Positions 33,749 to 42,333 are shown, numbered from the stretch's first letter. The stretch is 64,000 bases of DNA from UBA4132 sp037133675 (GCA_037133675.1 JBAXNR010000005.1:14206-78205); one strand, 5' to 3'. Translations and numbers: made by a program. Notes: generated by a model not told the origin, from the sequence alone.

Positions 33749-36259
33749 ATGCCGCATAGACGTTTTAAAACCAGTAGCCCAAAGTCTACTATAACAACCC
33801 TTCCTAATTTAGGAATGGATAAAGATCACATGGAGGCTGATTTCAAACGCTATTATGGACACCGACTCGGTAGGGATGAAAATTGCCTTTCTCTACACTA
33901 CGCTTATGAAGCCTTGTCTTTAGCGATTAGTGATCGGCTTACAGAACGCTGGAAAAAAACCTATAACGCGTATAAAGAGCAGGATTGTAAAAGAGCTTAT
34001 TATTTATCAATGGAGTTTTTGATGGGGCGTACCCTCAGTAATGCCATGATTAATTTGGGCATTAACGATGTTGTTGATAAAACGTTGTACGATTTAGGTT
34101 TAGATCTCGAAGAATTGGTTGAAACAGAAGCCGATGCAGGGCTAGGCAATGGTGGTTTAGGTCGCTTAGCTGCGTGTTTTATCGATAGTTGTGCTACTTT
34201 ACAATTACCCGTGACAGGTTATGGCTTGCGTTATGAATACGGAATGTTTTCGCAGGATATTACTAACGGTGAGCAGGTAGAAAAACCCGACCATTGGTTG
34301 CGTAATGGTAATGTCTGGGAAATTGAACGCCTTGAATATACCCAAAAAATTAAATTCTGTGGACGTACAGAAGTTCATACCGATGAAAACGGTAATAAGC
34401 GCGTTTGTTGGATTGAGAGCCATGATGTATTGGCAGTGCCTTTCGACACACCTATTCCTGGTTATCAAAACGGCACAGTGAATACCCTGCGCTTATGGAA
34501 AGCCGCTGCAACCGATGAATTTGATTTGCAAGAATTTAACGAAGGTGATTATGCAGAATCGGTAGCAGCAAAAAACACCGCTGAAAATATCACCATGGTG
34601 TTATATCCCAATGATGCCAATGAAAATGGAAAAGCCCTGCGTTTACGCCAACAATATTTGCTCGCCTCTGCCAGCTTACAAGATATATTACAAACGTGGG
34701 TTGGTCGGCATAATAATGACTTTACTGATTTTGCCGCGAAAAATGCTTTCCAATTAAATGACACCCATCCCAGTATTGCGGTTGCCGAATTGATGCGTTT
34801 GTTGATGGATATTCATGGTTTCTCATGGGATAAAGCATGGTCGATTACTAGTAGCACGATGGCTTATACCAATCATACGCTATTGCCAGAAGCCTTGGAA
34901 AAATGGTCGGTGGGTTTAATGAAGCAGTTACTGCCCAGAATCATGGAGATTATTTTTGATATTAATGCCCATTTTATGTCCGAAGTCTCTTTGCATTGGC
35001 CAGGTGATAAAGACCGCTTAACGCGGATGTCGCTGATTGAAGAAGGTCACGATAAAAAAGTTCGTATGGCTTATTTAGCGATTGTTGGCAGTCATTCAGT
35101 GAACGGTGTGGCTGCACTGCATTCAAAATTGTTACAACAAGGTTTATTTAACGATTTTTATCAGTTATGGCCTGCAAAATTCAATAACAAGACCAACGGT
35201 GTTACTCCACGTCGTTGGCTAGCGATGTGTAACCCAGAACTAGCAGAATTAATTACCGACACCATCGGTGATGGTTGGGTGACAGACTTATCTTTGTTAC
35301 AAAAATTAGTGCCTTATGCCGATGATCAAGCCTTCCGTGATCGTTGGTATAAAGTTCAACAAGATGCTAAACAAAGATTAATAGACTTTAAAAAACAAGA
35401 GTTGGATATTGATTTAAATGTCAACGCGTTGTTTGATGTGCAAGTCAAACGTATTCATGAATATAAACGCCAATTACTCAACGTCCTGCACGTCATTCAC
35501 TTGTATGAACGCATTAAACGTGGCGATACGGTCAATTGGGTGGATCGTTGTGTCTTAATCGGCGGTAAAGCCGCACCTGGTTATTTCATGGCAAAACGCA
35601 TTATCAAGTTCATCAATAATGTCGCCACTGTCATTAACAATGACCCCGATGTTGGTGACAAATTAAAATTAGTGTTCCTGCCTAATTATCGCGTCTCAGC
35701 GATGGAAAAAATCTGCCCAGGTGCAGATTTATCGGAGCAAATTTCGACTGCGGGCAAAGAAGCATCGGGTACAGGCAACATGAAATTCATGATGAATGGC
35801 GCGATTACCATCGGTACATTAGATGGTGCAAACATCGAAATTCGTGAAGAAGTCGGCGATGATAATTTCTTTTTGTTTGGCTTAACGGAAGAAGAAGTCG
35901 AAGCCTCACGTCATCATTATGATCCTGTCGGCATCATTAGTCAGGATGAAGAGTTGCAAAGAGTCATGAATTTGCTCGAATGTGGACATTTCAATCAATT
36001 TGAACCCAATATTTTTGACTGCATTATTGACTCGATAAAAAGTCCGAATGATCCTTGGTTAACGATTGCCGATTTCCGTAGTTTTGTGAATGCGCAAAAA
36101 CAAGTGGAAATAGCGTATAGAGATAAAGAACGTTGGACACGCATGAGTATTTTAAATACTGCGTGCAGTGGCAAGTTTTCCACTGATAGAACCATCACCG
36201 AATACAATGACGAAATCTGGAAACTCGACCCCATCAGCATTAATAACGACTACTCATAA
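33749..36259 (+). CDS. glgP: Glycogen/starch phosphorylase
   Basis: This 836-residue enzyme releases glucose-1-phosphate from glycogen with pyridoxal phosphate. It has the phosphorylase opening (YYLSMEFLMGRTLSNAMINLG), GNGGLGRLAACFIDSCATL, NDTHPSIAVAELMRLL, and EASGTGNMKFMMNGA with the PLP lysine near residue 678. Length and N-terminus fit the bacterial MalP/GlgP group, which is not regulated by phosphorylation. The start follows AAGGATAAAAAACCC. Its stop overlaps the trmL start by one base (TAATG), so the two are translationally coupled. It points to a glycogen store in the cell; glgA and glgC are not in the window. Confidence 0.97.
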   Translation: MPHRRFKTSSPKSTITTLPNLGMDKDHMEADFKRYYGHRLGRDENCLSLHYAYEALSLAISDRLTERWKKTYNAYKEQDCKRAYYLSMEFLMGRTLSNAMINLGINDVVDKTLYDLGLDLEELVETEADAGLGNGGLGRLAACFIDSCATLQLPVTGYGLRYEYGMFSQDITNGEQVEKPDHWLRNGNVWEIERLEYTQKIKFCGRTEVHTDENGNKRVCWIESHDVLAVPFDTPIPGYQNGTVNTLRLWKAAATDEFDLQEFNEGDYAESVAAKNTAENITMVLYPNDANENGKALRLRQQYLLASASLQDILQTWVGRHNNDFTDFAAKNAFQLNDTHPSIAVAELMRLLMDIHGFSWDKAWSITSSTMAYTNHTLLPEALEKWSVGLMKQLLPRIMEIIFDINAHFMSEVSLHWPGDKDRLTRMSLIEEGHDKKVRMAYLAIVGSHSVNGVAALHSKLLQQGLFNDFYQLWPAKFNNKTNGVTPRRWLAMCNPELAELITDTIGDGWVTDLSLLQKLVPYADDQAFRDRWYKVQQDAKQRLIDFKKQELDIDLNVNALFDVQVKRIHEYKRQLLNVLHVIHLYERIKRGDTVNWVDRCVLIGGKAAPGYFMAKRIIKFINNVATVINNDPDVGDKLKLVFLPNYRVSAMEKICPGADLSEQISTAGKEASGTGNMKFMMNGAITIGTLDGANIEIREEVGDDNFFLFGLTEEEVEASRHHYDPVGIISQDEELQRVMNLLECGHFNQFEPNIFDCIIDSIKSPNDPWLTIADFRSFVNAQKQVEIAYRDKERWTRMSILNTACSGKFSTDRTITEYNDEIWKLDPISINNDYS

Positions 36260-36738
36260 TGTTTCATATTGTTTTGTATGAGCCAGAAATTCCAGCAAAT
36301 ACGGGCAATATTATTCGATTGTGTGCCAACACAGGGGCGCATTTACATTTAATCAAACCGCTAGGCTTTGACTTAGATGACAAAAAATTGCGCCGCGCAG
36401 GGTTGGATTATCATGAATGGGTGGCGGTGCAAGAACACGATTCTTACGCCGCTTTTCTCATGACCGTTAAACCACAACGGCTATTCGCGCTGACTACCAA
36501 AGGTCAGCGCGTGGTCAGTGAGGTAACATTCCAAGCACAGGATGCTTTATTGTTTGGACCTGAAACCAGAGGACTCCCCGCAACTATCCTAGCCGAACTC
36601 GGTGCAGAATACTGTTTGTATCTACCCATGACCCCCACCAGCCGCAGTTTAAATTTATCTAATACCGTATCAATTGTGCTATACGAAGCATGGCGACAAT
36701 TGGATTTTTCGGGGGCGTTGATAAAAGAGCTTGGATAG
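36259..36738 (+). CDS. trmL: tRNA (cytidine/uridine-34 2'-O)-methyltransferase TrmL
   Basis: This 159-residue SPOUT-family enzyme 2'-O-methylates the wobble base of leucine tRNAs. Signatures are the opening LYEPEIPANTGNIIRLCANTG, LRRAGLDYHEW, FGPETRGLP in the SAM knot, and MTPTSRSLNLSNTVSIVLYEAWRQL at the end. Length is typical. It overlaps glgP by one base, an operon link without functional sense that may reflect only compact gene order. After its stop comes an IS200/IS605-type element remnant. Confidence 0.96.
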   Translation: MFHIVLYEPEIPANTGNIIRLCANTGAHLHLIKPLGFDLDDKKLRRAGLDYHEWVAVQEHDSYAAFLMTVKPQRLFALTTKGQRVVSEVTFQAQDALLFGPETRGLPATILAELGAEYCLYLPMTPTSRSLNLSNTVSIVLYEAWRQLDFSGALIKELG

Positions 36739-36844
36739 TTTTAACGATTTAGTCTGTAATTCCTCTTCCTTTAGGTTGAGGATAAATGCTTTGACTTTGT
36801 TTCTATTTTCACCTATCTTATTCCCTGTGTTGATAGTGCTTGTT

Positions 36845-36985
36845 CACCCTGTAGTCAACTCTGCCGTTGGGAATCATCGGTACTGCCAGTCGAGGGGATA
36901 TAAGACTCCCGCATTCGTGCCGAGCATCACCCCCGTTGAAGCTGGAAGCCCCGTCCTTTAGGTCGGAGTAGTTCAGAAGTAAGGC
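36845..36985 (+). mobile_element. 3' remnant of an IS200/IS605 (IS1341-type) element with tnpB tail
   Basis: The sequence GGGAATCATCGGTACTGCC... through GTTGAAGCTGGAAGCCCCG and TCCTTTAGGTCGGAGTAGTTC is the end typical of IS1341/IS605-like tnpB genes and their right end. Its reading frame finishes ...PAFVPSITPVEAGSPVL at 36961, a known TnpB tail. The right-end hairpin CCGTCC/GGTCGG closes near 36980. Upstream, only about 100 bp of the same frame remain and they are not recognisably TnpB, so the rest is deleted. The corresponding guide-RNA (omega RNA) scaffold region may still be intact. Confidence 0.7.
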
Positions 36986-37044
36986 TGTTATTTTGCAAAA
37001 TCATGTTATTTTTAATTCAACAATAAATCTTAGTAGGATACGTT

Positions 37045-37311
37045 ATGAAAAAAATATTAGGTGCGTTATCAATTGCTATATTAATGTCAATCAGTGCGCA
37101 AGCGTTTGCTACGCCTGAAGAAGATGCTGCGTGGATTGCTAAATGTGAAAAAGATAATGCCAAAGAAGGTGCAGCCGCTGGTACTGTGACCAAATATTGC
37201 AGCTGCATGAATAACAAAATGAGCGAAGACGAAAAAAAATCAATTACTGAATGGGAAAAATCACACGGCACAGAAATGAAAGCCTGTGAAGCTGAAGCTG
37301 GCTGGAAATAA
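37045..37311 (+). CDS. Small secreted cysteine-containing protein
   Basis: This 88-residue protein has a clear signal peptide (MKKILGALSIAILMSISAQAFA, cleavage after residue 22). The mature part of about 66 residues is highly charged with four cysteines: AKCEKDN, YCSCMNNK and KACEAEAGW. The pattern suggests disulfides or metal binding in the periplasm. I do not recognise a family. The start follows AGTAGGATACGTT, a fair ribosome binding site. It stands alone with a strong terminator 15 bp after the stop. Similar small secreted proteins are common in methanotrophs. Confidence 0.75.
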   Translation: MKKILGALSIAILMSISAQAFATPEEDAAWIAKCEKDNAKEGAAAGTVTKYCSCMNNKMSEDEKKSITEWEKSHGTEMKACEAEAGWK

Positions 37312-37326
37312 ACTGGCGGTGAATCC

Positions 37327-37365
37327 AAAAAAGCGCGACTTAGCTTTTGCTAGTCGCGCTTTTTT
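37327..37365 (+). terminator. Rho-independent terminator, possibly bidirectional
   Basis: AAAAGCGCGACTTAGC (37327-37344) pairs with GCTAGTCGCGCTTTTT (37349-37365) with one bulge, ending in a T-run. It follows the small secreted protein gene by 15 bp. The A-run before it would make it work also for minus-strand transcripts from aspS. Confidence 0.88.
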
Positions 37366-37373
37366 ATTGTTTA

Positions 37374-37493
37374 TTAAATGCCAAATAAGGCTATCAACGC
37401 ATTAATCCGTTGCAAATCAAGTTTATCTTGATACACGCCGCTCACAGGCACATCAGGCAACATCCCGCGCACTAATAAATAGCGCGTAGCCAT
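37374..37493 (-). CDS. Possible short protein or gene remnant after aspS
   Basis: On the minus strand, the ATG at 37493, preceded by AGAGGCAAT, opens a 39-codon frame (MATRYLLVRGMLPDVPVSGV at its start, ending ALIALFGI) with natural-looking composition. The frame stays open upstream into a palindromic repeat at 37520. It may be the C-terminus of a larger gene cut by the repeat, or an independent small protein. I do not recognise it; it could also be chance. Confidence 0.3.
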   Translation of the reverse strand: MATRYLLVRGMLPDVPVSGVYQDKLDLQRINALIALFGI

Positions 37494-37519
37494 ATTGCCT
37501 CTATAATGATGCAGTATTC

Positions 37520-37551
37520 GGTGGATTACGCTATCACTAATCCACCCTACA
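37520..37551. repeat. Palindromic repeat GTGGATTA...TAATCCAC
   Basis: GTGGATTA and TAATCCAC flank a CGCTATCAC core, a variant of the TTGGGTTA...TAACCCAA family listed at 3031. It is located between aspS and the possible remnant at 37374. Confidence 0.7.
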
Positions 37552-37564
37552 TTTTCGTGAAACC

Positions 37565-39352
37565 TTATTTGGCTTTTTCTTTTCCCGCAGGTTTAATCAA
37601 CCGAATGCCTAATTCTTTCAATTGCTCATCAGTGACAACAGCTGGTGCGCTCACTAATGGACAGGCGGCAGATTGGGTTTTTGGAAAAGCAATCACATCA
37701 CGGATAGAGGTTGAGTGAGTCATTAACATCACTAAACGGTCTAAGCCGAATGCTAAACCACCATGCGGAGGTGCGCCATATTTTAACGCATCTAACAAGA
37801 AGCCGAATTTTTCGCGGGCTTCTTCATCACCAATGCCCAGTAACTCAAATACCGTTTGTTGCATAGCGGTACGGTTGATACGAATTGAACCGCCGCCGAC
37901 TTCTGTACCATTCAATACCAAGTCATAAGCGCGAGACAAGGCAGTCGCAGGATTTGCCACCAAGTCTTCTACTGAACAGCTAGGCGCGGTGAATGGGTGA
38001 TGAATCGCGTTGAAGCGTCCTGCTTTTTCATCCCAGTCGAACATTGGGAAATCAATTACCCACACAGGTTTCCATTCGCCCTGTAACAGTTTTAAATCAT
38101 GCCCCAATTTAACGCGCAACGCGCCCATGGCTTCATTAACGATACTGGCTTTATCCGCACCGAAGAAAATTAAATCGCCTGTTTGTGCGCCCGTTTTTGC
38201 CAACACGCTAGCCCAGACTTCGGCAGGGGCGAATTTAACAATCGGTGATTGCAAGCCATCAATGCCCGCTTCCAAGTCGTTGACTTTGATATAAGCCAAG
38301 CCTTTCGCGCCATAAATGCTGACGTATTTAGTAAGTTCGTCAATGTCTTTACGGCTTAACTCACTGGCATTCGGTACACGCATTGCCACCACACGCCCTT
38401 GCGGGTCTTTGGCAGGCGTAGAGAACACTTTGAAATCAACCAATTTCATATCATCGCCGATGTCCACTAATTCCAGCGGAATGCGTAAATCTGGGCGGTC
38501 AATACCATAACGTGACACGGCTTCGGCATGAGTCATGCGTGGGAATTTTGCATCCAATTCCACGTTGATGACTTTAGCGAATAACTGACGAATCATTTCT
38601 TCCATGATGTTCATGATTTGATCTTCAGTCATGAACGAGGTTTCAATATCAAGCTGAGTGAATTCAGGTTGACGGTCGGCGCGTAAATCTTCATCACGGA
38701 AACAACGCACCACTTGATAGTATCTATCCATACCCGCCACCATCAACATTTGTTTATACAATTGTGGTGATTGTGGCAAGGCGAAAAATGAATTTTCGTG
38801 GGTACGGCTAGGCACGATGTAATCACGCGCCCCTTCTGGAGTCGCTTTCGTCAAATACGGTGTTTCGATTTCAAAAAATTCATTGTCATCGAGGAAATTA
38901 CGCAATACGCGGGTGACATCACGGCGCACTTTCATTTTTTCCTGCATCGCCACGCGGCGTAAATCGATATAACGGTATTTCAAGCGCAATTCTTCATTGA
39001 CTTCAATATCGCTTTCGACAGGAAACGGCGGTGTTTCCGATTCGTTTAAGACTTCAATTTCTTTCGCTAAAATTTCAATCGCGCCAGAGTGCATATTGGC
39101 GTTCACCGTACCCGCAGGACGGTCACGCACCACACCTGTAATTCTCAGCACATATTCACTACGAACGTGCTCCGCTGCTTTAAAAGCATCGGCATAGTCA
39201 GGGTCAACGACGACTTGCACCAAGCCTGCACGGTCGCGCAAATCAATAAAAATAACGCCGCCATGATCGCGCCGTCTGTGTACCCAACCGCAGATAGAAA
39301 CAGTTTGGTCGAGTTGTTGGGTGTTTAATTCTCCGCACTTGTGAGTACGCAT
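37565..39352 (-). CDS. aspS: Aspartyl-tRNA synthetase
   Basis: This 595-residue class II synthetase attaches aspartate to its tRNA. It has the N-terminal anticodon-binding OB fold (GWVHRRRDHGGVIFIDLRDR), motif 2 FRDEDLRADRQPEFTQLD, a bacterial-type insertion domain in the middle, and motif 3 GLAFGLDRLVML near the end. The frame is open to 39481, but that extension runs into a palindromic repeat; the ATG at 39352 gives the conserved start MRTHKCGELNTQQLDQTV. Whether it is discriminating or also charges Asn tRNA cannot be read. It is alone on its strand, with a repeat on each side. Confidence 0.97.
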   Translation of the reverse strand: MRTHKCGELNTQQLDQTVSICGWVHRRRDHGGVIFIDLRDRAGLVQVVVDPDYADAFKAAEHVRSEYVLRITGVVRDRPAGTVNANMHSGAIEILAKEIEVLNESETPPFPVESDIEVNEELRLKYRYIDLRRVAMQEKMKVRRDVTRVLRNFLDDNEFFEIETPYLTKATPEGARDYIVPSRTHENSFFALPQSPQLYKQMLMVAGMDRYYQVVRCFRDEDLRADRQPEFTQLDIETSFMTEDQIMNIMEEMIRQLFAKVINVELDAKFPRMTHAEAVSRYGIDRPDLRIPLELVDIGDDMKLVDFKVFSTPAKDPQGRVVAMRVPNASELSRKDIDELTKYVSIYGAKGLAYIKVNDLEAGIDGLQSPIVKFAPAEVWASVLAKTGAQTGDLIFFGADKASIVNEAMGALRVKLGHDLKLLQGEWKPVWVIDFPMFDWDEKAGRFNAIHHPFTAPSCSVEDLVANPATALSRAYDLVLNGTEVGGGSIRINRTAMQQTVFELLGIGDEEAREKFGFLLDALKYGAPPHGGLAFGLDRLVMLMTHSTSIRDVIAFPKTQSAACPLVSAPAVVTDEQLKELGIRLIKPAGKEKAK

Positions 39353-39392
39353 AAGGTTTCCTTGTTGGTTAAAAATGTTTTTGGTTATTTTT

Positions 39393-39476
39393 GTAGGTTG
39401 GGCTGGCGATAGCCAACCCAACATGAGCGCGTGATTAAGTTGGGTTGCAAAAAGCGCAACCCAACCTACGCGACTA
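39393..39476. repeat. Double palindromic repeat upstream of aspS
   Basis: Two adjacent hairpins: GGTTGGGCTGGCGATAGCCAACCC and AGTTGGGTTGCAAAAAGCGCAACCCAAC. They are bounded by GTAGGTTGGG on the left and CCCAACCTACG on the right. They belong to the family listed at 3031. Confidence 0.75.
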
Positions 39477-39502
39477 CGCACTTAATCTTTATTGCTTAAA
39501 AA

Positions 39503-39769
39503 TTATTCGTAATGCGTCCACATTCGTAAAACATGGACGGCTTTTTCATTTTCAACAATTTGATAAATTAAACGATGTTGAATCGAAATACGTCGAGAAT
39601 AAAATCCTTGCAAATTACCCACTAACTTCTCATAAGGCGGTGGTGTTTTGTACGGATTTTCTTCCAAAAGTTCTAATAATTTTTTAGCTTGTGCTTTAAG
39701 ACCTGATTGAGCAATTTTTTTCGCATCTTTCGTTGCCTGACGACTTAAAATAATCTGCCAAGTCACCAA
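39503..39769 (-). CDS. RelE/ParE-superfamily (Txe/YoeB) toxin
   Basis: This 88-residue protein matches the Txe/YoeB group of mRNA-cleaving toxins: WQIILSRQATKDAKKIAQSG, ENPYKTPPPYEKLVGNLQGFYSRRISIQHRLIYQI and the end VLRMWTHYE with conserved His-Tyr. In YoeB the Arg, His and Tyr residues cleave ribosome-bound mRNA; all seem present. It overlaps its antitoxin by 7 bp and is encoded second. This is a complete, probably active type II module. Confidence 0.92.
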   Translation of the reverse strand: MVTWQIILSRQATKDAKKIAQSGLKAQAKKLLELLEENPYKTPPPYEKLVGNLQGFYSRRISIQHRLIYQIVENEKAVHVLRMWTHYE

Positions 39770-40014
39770 TCTAAAACCTGTAAATTAGTACCTTGTGCTA
39801 GTGATTCATTAGCTGCCTCATGAATACTGGCAACCATATTGGGAATTGAATTAAGAAATAAAGTTTCTTCAATTGACAGCCAATCTTCAGCACTAATAAT
39901 CACAAAATTTTTACCATCACGTTGTTTAACGTGCAGGGTTTCATGATTTTTAAAACAAGGTTCTATTTCCTTGGGTAAATTCTTTCGTAATTTTGTCGCT
40001 GTGGTTTCAAGCAT
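39763..40014 (-). CDS. Phd/YefM antitoxin
   Basis: This 83-residue protein has a Phd/YefM-type N-terminal DNA-binding part (MLETTATKLRKNL, then ETLHVKQRDGKNFVIISAEDW) and a C-terminal toxin-binding helix segment (NSIPNMVASIHEA). SAEDW-like motifs are diagnostic. It overlaps the toxin gene by 7 bp upstream. It would bind and neutralise the YoeB-like toxin and repress its promoter. A TTGGG palindromic repeat precedes it within 70 bp. Confidence 0.92.
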   Translation of the reverse strand: MLETTATKLRKNLPKEIEPCFKNHETLHVKQRDGKNFVIISAEDWLSIEETLFLNSIPNMVASIHEAANESLAQGTNLQVLDW

Positions 40015-40053
40015 TATTATGCCCTCAATATATTTTAGTATGTCTCTTTATTT

Positions 40054-40103
40054 GTTGGGTTTCGCTATCGCTCTACCCAACCTACGGGCTACGGGCTACG
40101 GGC
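40054..40103. repeat. Palindromic repeat with short tandem heptamers
   Basis: GTTGGGT at 40054-40060 pairs with ACCCAAC at 40075-40081 around a CGCTATCG core. It is followed by about three copies of ACGGGCT (40084-40104). The tandem part encodes the last residues of the small gene at 40082. Confidence 0.7.
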
Positions 40104-40315
40104 TGATTTAATTCTTGTCTGACTTGTTTTAATTCGGTTATTTCGTCCAATTTTTCAAAGCCTATATTTTGCCAGATGCCTTTTAAGCTTTGATTATTTT
40201 CAGTGGCTGGTGTAAATAAAGTTTTTAGGTATTGGTCAATTTGTTCCAGTTGTTGGTCTGATAAGAAAGTAAGTTGCTGGCTAATTTCTAGTTGTTTCAA
40301 GGCTGTGGTATTCAT
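40082..40315 (-). CDS. Small hypothetical protein, antitoxin-like
   Basis: This 77-residue protein is rich in Gln, Leu and Glu and mostly helical in appearance: ISQQLTFLSDQQLEQIDQYLKTLF, then GIWQNIGFEKLDEITELKQVRQEL. Its size and its place just upstream of a toxin-antitoxin pair suggest a small orphan antitoxin (such proteins often end with an E..R helix), but no family is recognised. The final residues PVARSP are made by a heptamer repeat and probably replace the original ending. It starts ATG at 40315, with AGGAAATAAA before it, a fair ribosome binding site. Confidence 0.6.
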   Translation of the reverse strand: MNTTALKQLEISQQLTFLSDQQLEQIDQYLKTLFTPATENNQSLKGIWQNIGFEKLDEITELKQVRQELNQPVARSP

Positions 40316-40387
40316 TTTATTTCCTCATCGTTAATTTTTCAGCAGGGATTTTTACAACTTCAAATAATCACTTTACCCAGCTACTCG

Positions 40388-41128
40388 CTACTTAACTTTA
40401 TGTTCTCCTTCACTAATACTCCGTGATACATAAACAGTAAATGAAACTACTATAAGCACAAATCCATTTATTACTTCATAAATAGCTAAAAATTGGGAAA
40501 AACTATGCTTAGGCACTAAATCACCATAACCAATAGTGGCAATTGTAATACCACTAAAATATATTGCATCCCAGATATTGGTAATAGGGCAATTATTATT
40601 TTCTATACCACAATGATAAATCGACAACACAAATTGTAATATGCCATACAGCAGTATAAGTTCGACATAGCTAACCATTGCCAGTTTAATTCTTTCATAA
40701 TATAGTAAACCACTCGAATTTGACTGTGGACTTAATTGATCTCTAGCATCACAAATAAAGGCAATAAATATTTCATTAACCCTTGAAAAAGCATAAAGAC
40801 TACAAATAGCAGTAAAAAGCAAAGCAAAAAAACAATCATTTTTGCAAAAACAAGGAAGCAAAAAGCATACAAATAAGGTAGAAAAAAAGTATCGAGAATT
40901 TAACTTTTTTATTAATATTGGCTTCTCATTAGAGCTATATTTGCTGTAGCTTGCATAAAATAACGTAATCGAAAAAAAGAAAGAAACTATTTTCTTAGTA
41001 ACCAGTGATTTTTTGAAATTACTATTAAAAAGCAGAACAACCACAAAATATATAATATAAACAATATACAAACAAATAATATAATATAGGAACACATTTT
41101 CAGTAAAATCTAGTTTGCAATCAGACAT
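40388..41128 (-). CDS. Two-pore-helix potassium channel family protein
   Basis: This is a 246-residue membrane protein. It has several hydrophobic segments and, near residue 195-203, the selectivity filter TIATIGYGDLVP between the last two helices, the signature of Ion_trans_2 (KcsA-like) channels. The earlier hydrophobic segments (LFTAICSLYAFSRV and others) add more membrane spans, so about five in total. The ATG at 41128 with AAGGAC before it is preferred to 41170. There is no visible regulatory domain (no RCK, cNMP or Toll domain). The gene is AT-rich and lies next to two unrecognised genes on the same strand (41284-42837), so it may belong to an accessory unit. Confidence 0.88.
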   Translation of the reverse strand: MSDCKLDFTENVFLYYIICLYIVYIIYFVVVLLFNSNFKKSLVTKKIVSFFFSITLFYASYSKYSSNEKPILIKKLNSRYFFSTLFVCFLLPCFCKNDCFFALLFTAICSLYAFSRVNEIFIAFICDARDQLSPQSNSSGLLYYERIKLAMVSYVELILLYGILQFVLSIYHCGIENNNCPITNIWDAIYFSGITIATIGYGDLVPKHSFSQFLAIYEVINGFVLIVVSFTVYVSRSISEGEHKVK

Positions 41129-41283
41129 AAAAGTCCTTAAAAAATTAATGAGGCACAATTTCCAGTGCAAAAGGATGGGCTGTCAAAGTTCAGGCATGGT
41201 GGGCAAGCGTCTTTTTTCTTGCCTACCGATTATGCCAATTCAGCATGGGCAAACGATAGAGCCATTTACCAATTTTACACAGA

Positions 41284-42327
41284 TTAATGCTTAACAAATA
41301 TAATCCCTTGCTCTGAATCATTATTTTCTATGTTTTCGTAATATCCCTTTAAACTTAGACATTTCTTTTCGATATATTCAGAAACTATAAGATTTTGACT
41401 ATTAAAATCGGCATAACAGGAAGTTACATTGTTTACTAACAACTCAAATTGATTAGATTTTTTCACTAAATCTTCTTTTGTTATATCGTGATTTGAGTTA
41501 ATAACTCGTGAAAAATAAGAAAATGATTTTTTTAATTCATTCAAGTGTGATTTTCGTATTTTTAAGATATGCTTAGCTCCTTCAATATCATTTAAAATGA
41601 TAAATCCACGAAACTCACCCATAGCGGTAATCATTAATGTATTATAAAGAAATACAATATCATTTAAATCCAGTTGCTCTGGTACAGATTGGATTTTGTC
41701 TTGTAAATAACCATTAAGACCTGAAAAACCCTTGCTCAGATTTAATTGAACATTTTCTATTCGATTTTGACTTGCATTAGGTAAAAGATAATCGAAACTA
41801 CCTTTTATTTCACTTAAATACCCGCGTATTTCTCTTTTTTCAGCATCTTTTTTCAGTGACTCTAATCTATATAAAACATCATCAAATTTAGTTTCAATAA
41901 TATTTAAACGGTTATCTATCGCTTTAAATTTTGAAGCACAAAGGGCGAAAGTTGCTAAACTGGCAACTGCTCCAATAGCACTAACACCTGCTGTAAACTG
42001 AGCAAGTCCTGTTAAAGCTTTAACTTGCTCAGTTAAGTAATCAATTTTAATGCCTTGTTGGTGTAATTGATAATTAGCGGCAAGGCTAGAAGCACAATCA
42101 ACTAAGCCAGTAACCAAAGCTGTTATTGGCTCTGCACCATTGTTCATCATTGGAACAGATACTTTTAAAAATGAATTACCAACTTGGTCAACAAGATTTT
42201 TTGATTCTCTTAAATGGGCTTTAATTATCCCTGTTTTGACATCTTTAACAATTGCTCCGTAACGCATTAACTCCTTTTTGGCAATAGCTTTTGCAATTTC
42301 TGGCGGTATTTCAAAAGGAATAGTCAT
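41284..42327 (-). CDS. Unrecognised protein with hydrophobic segment and coiled coils
   Basis: This 347-residue protein is not recognised. Residues about 1-60 are mixed; around residues 115-133 (AGVSAIGAVASLATFALCA) is a small-residue-rich hydrophobic segment, flanked by amphipathic helical stretches (VKALTGLAQ before, RLNIIETKFDDVLYRLESLKK after). The rest is highly helical with IHLNELKK-type heptads. The architecture, one hydrophobic hairpin or helix amid coiled coil, resembles membrane-acting effectors and alpha-pore-formers, but this is only a shape match. It lies 6 bp downstream of the 167-residue gene and 150 bp upstream of the K+ channel gene, all on one strand and AT-rich. Confidence 0.65.
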   Translation of the reverse strand: MTIPFEIPPEIAKAIAKKELMRYGAIVKDVKTGIIKAHLRESKNLVDQVGNSFLKVSVPMMNNGAEPITALVTGLVDCASSLAANYQLHQQGIKIDYLTEQVKALTGLAQFTAGVSAIGAVASLATFALCASKFKAIDNRLNIIETKFDDVLYRLESLKKDAEKREIRGYLSEIKGSFDYLLPNASQNRIENVQLNLSKGFSGLNGYLQDKIQSVPEQLDLNDIVFLYNTLMITAMGEFRGFIILNDIEGAKHILKIRKSHLNELKKSFSYFSRVINSNHDITKEDLVKKSNQFELLVNNVTSCYADFNSQNLIVSEYIEKKCLSLKGYYENIENNDSEQGIIFVKH

Positions 42328-42333
42328 ATCTAG

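Noticed and set aside
36731..36961. A 76-codon open frame after trmL as a separate gene
   Set aside because: Only its last 30 or so residues match a TnpB tail, and the beginning is hydrophobic noise. It is better described as the 3' remnant of an IS200/IS605-type element.
39353..39481. N-terminal extension of aspS
   Set aside because: The extra 43 codons lie in a palindromic repeat, whereas the ATG at 39352 gives the conserved synthetase start.
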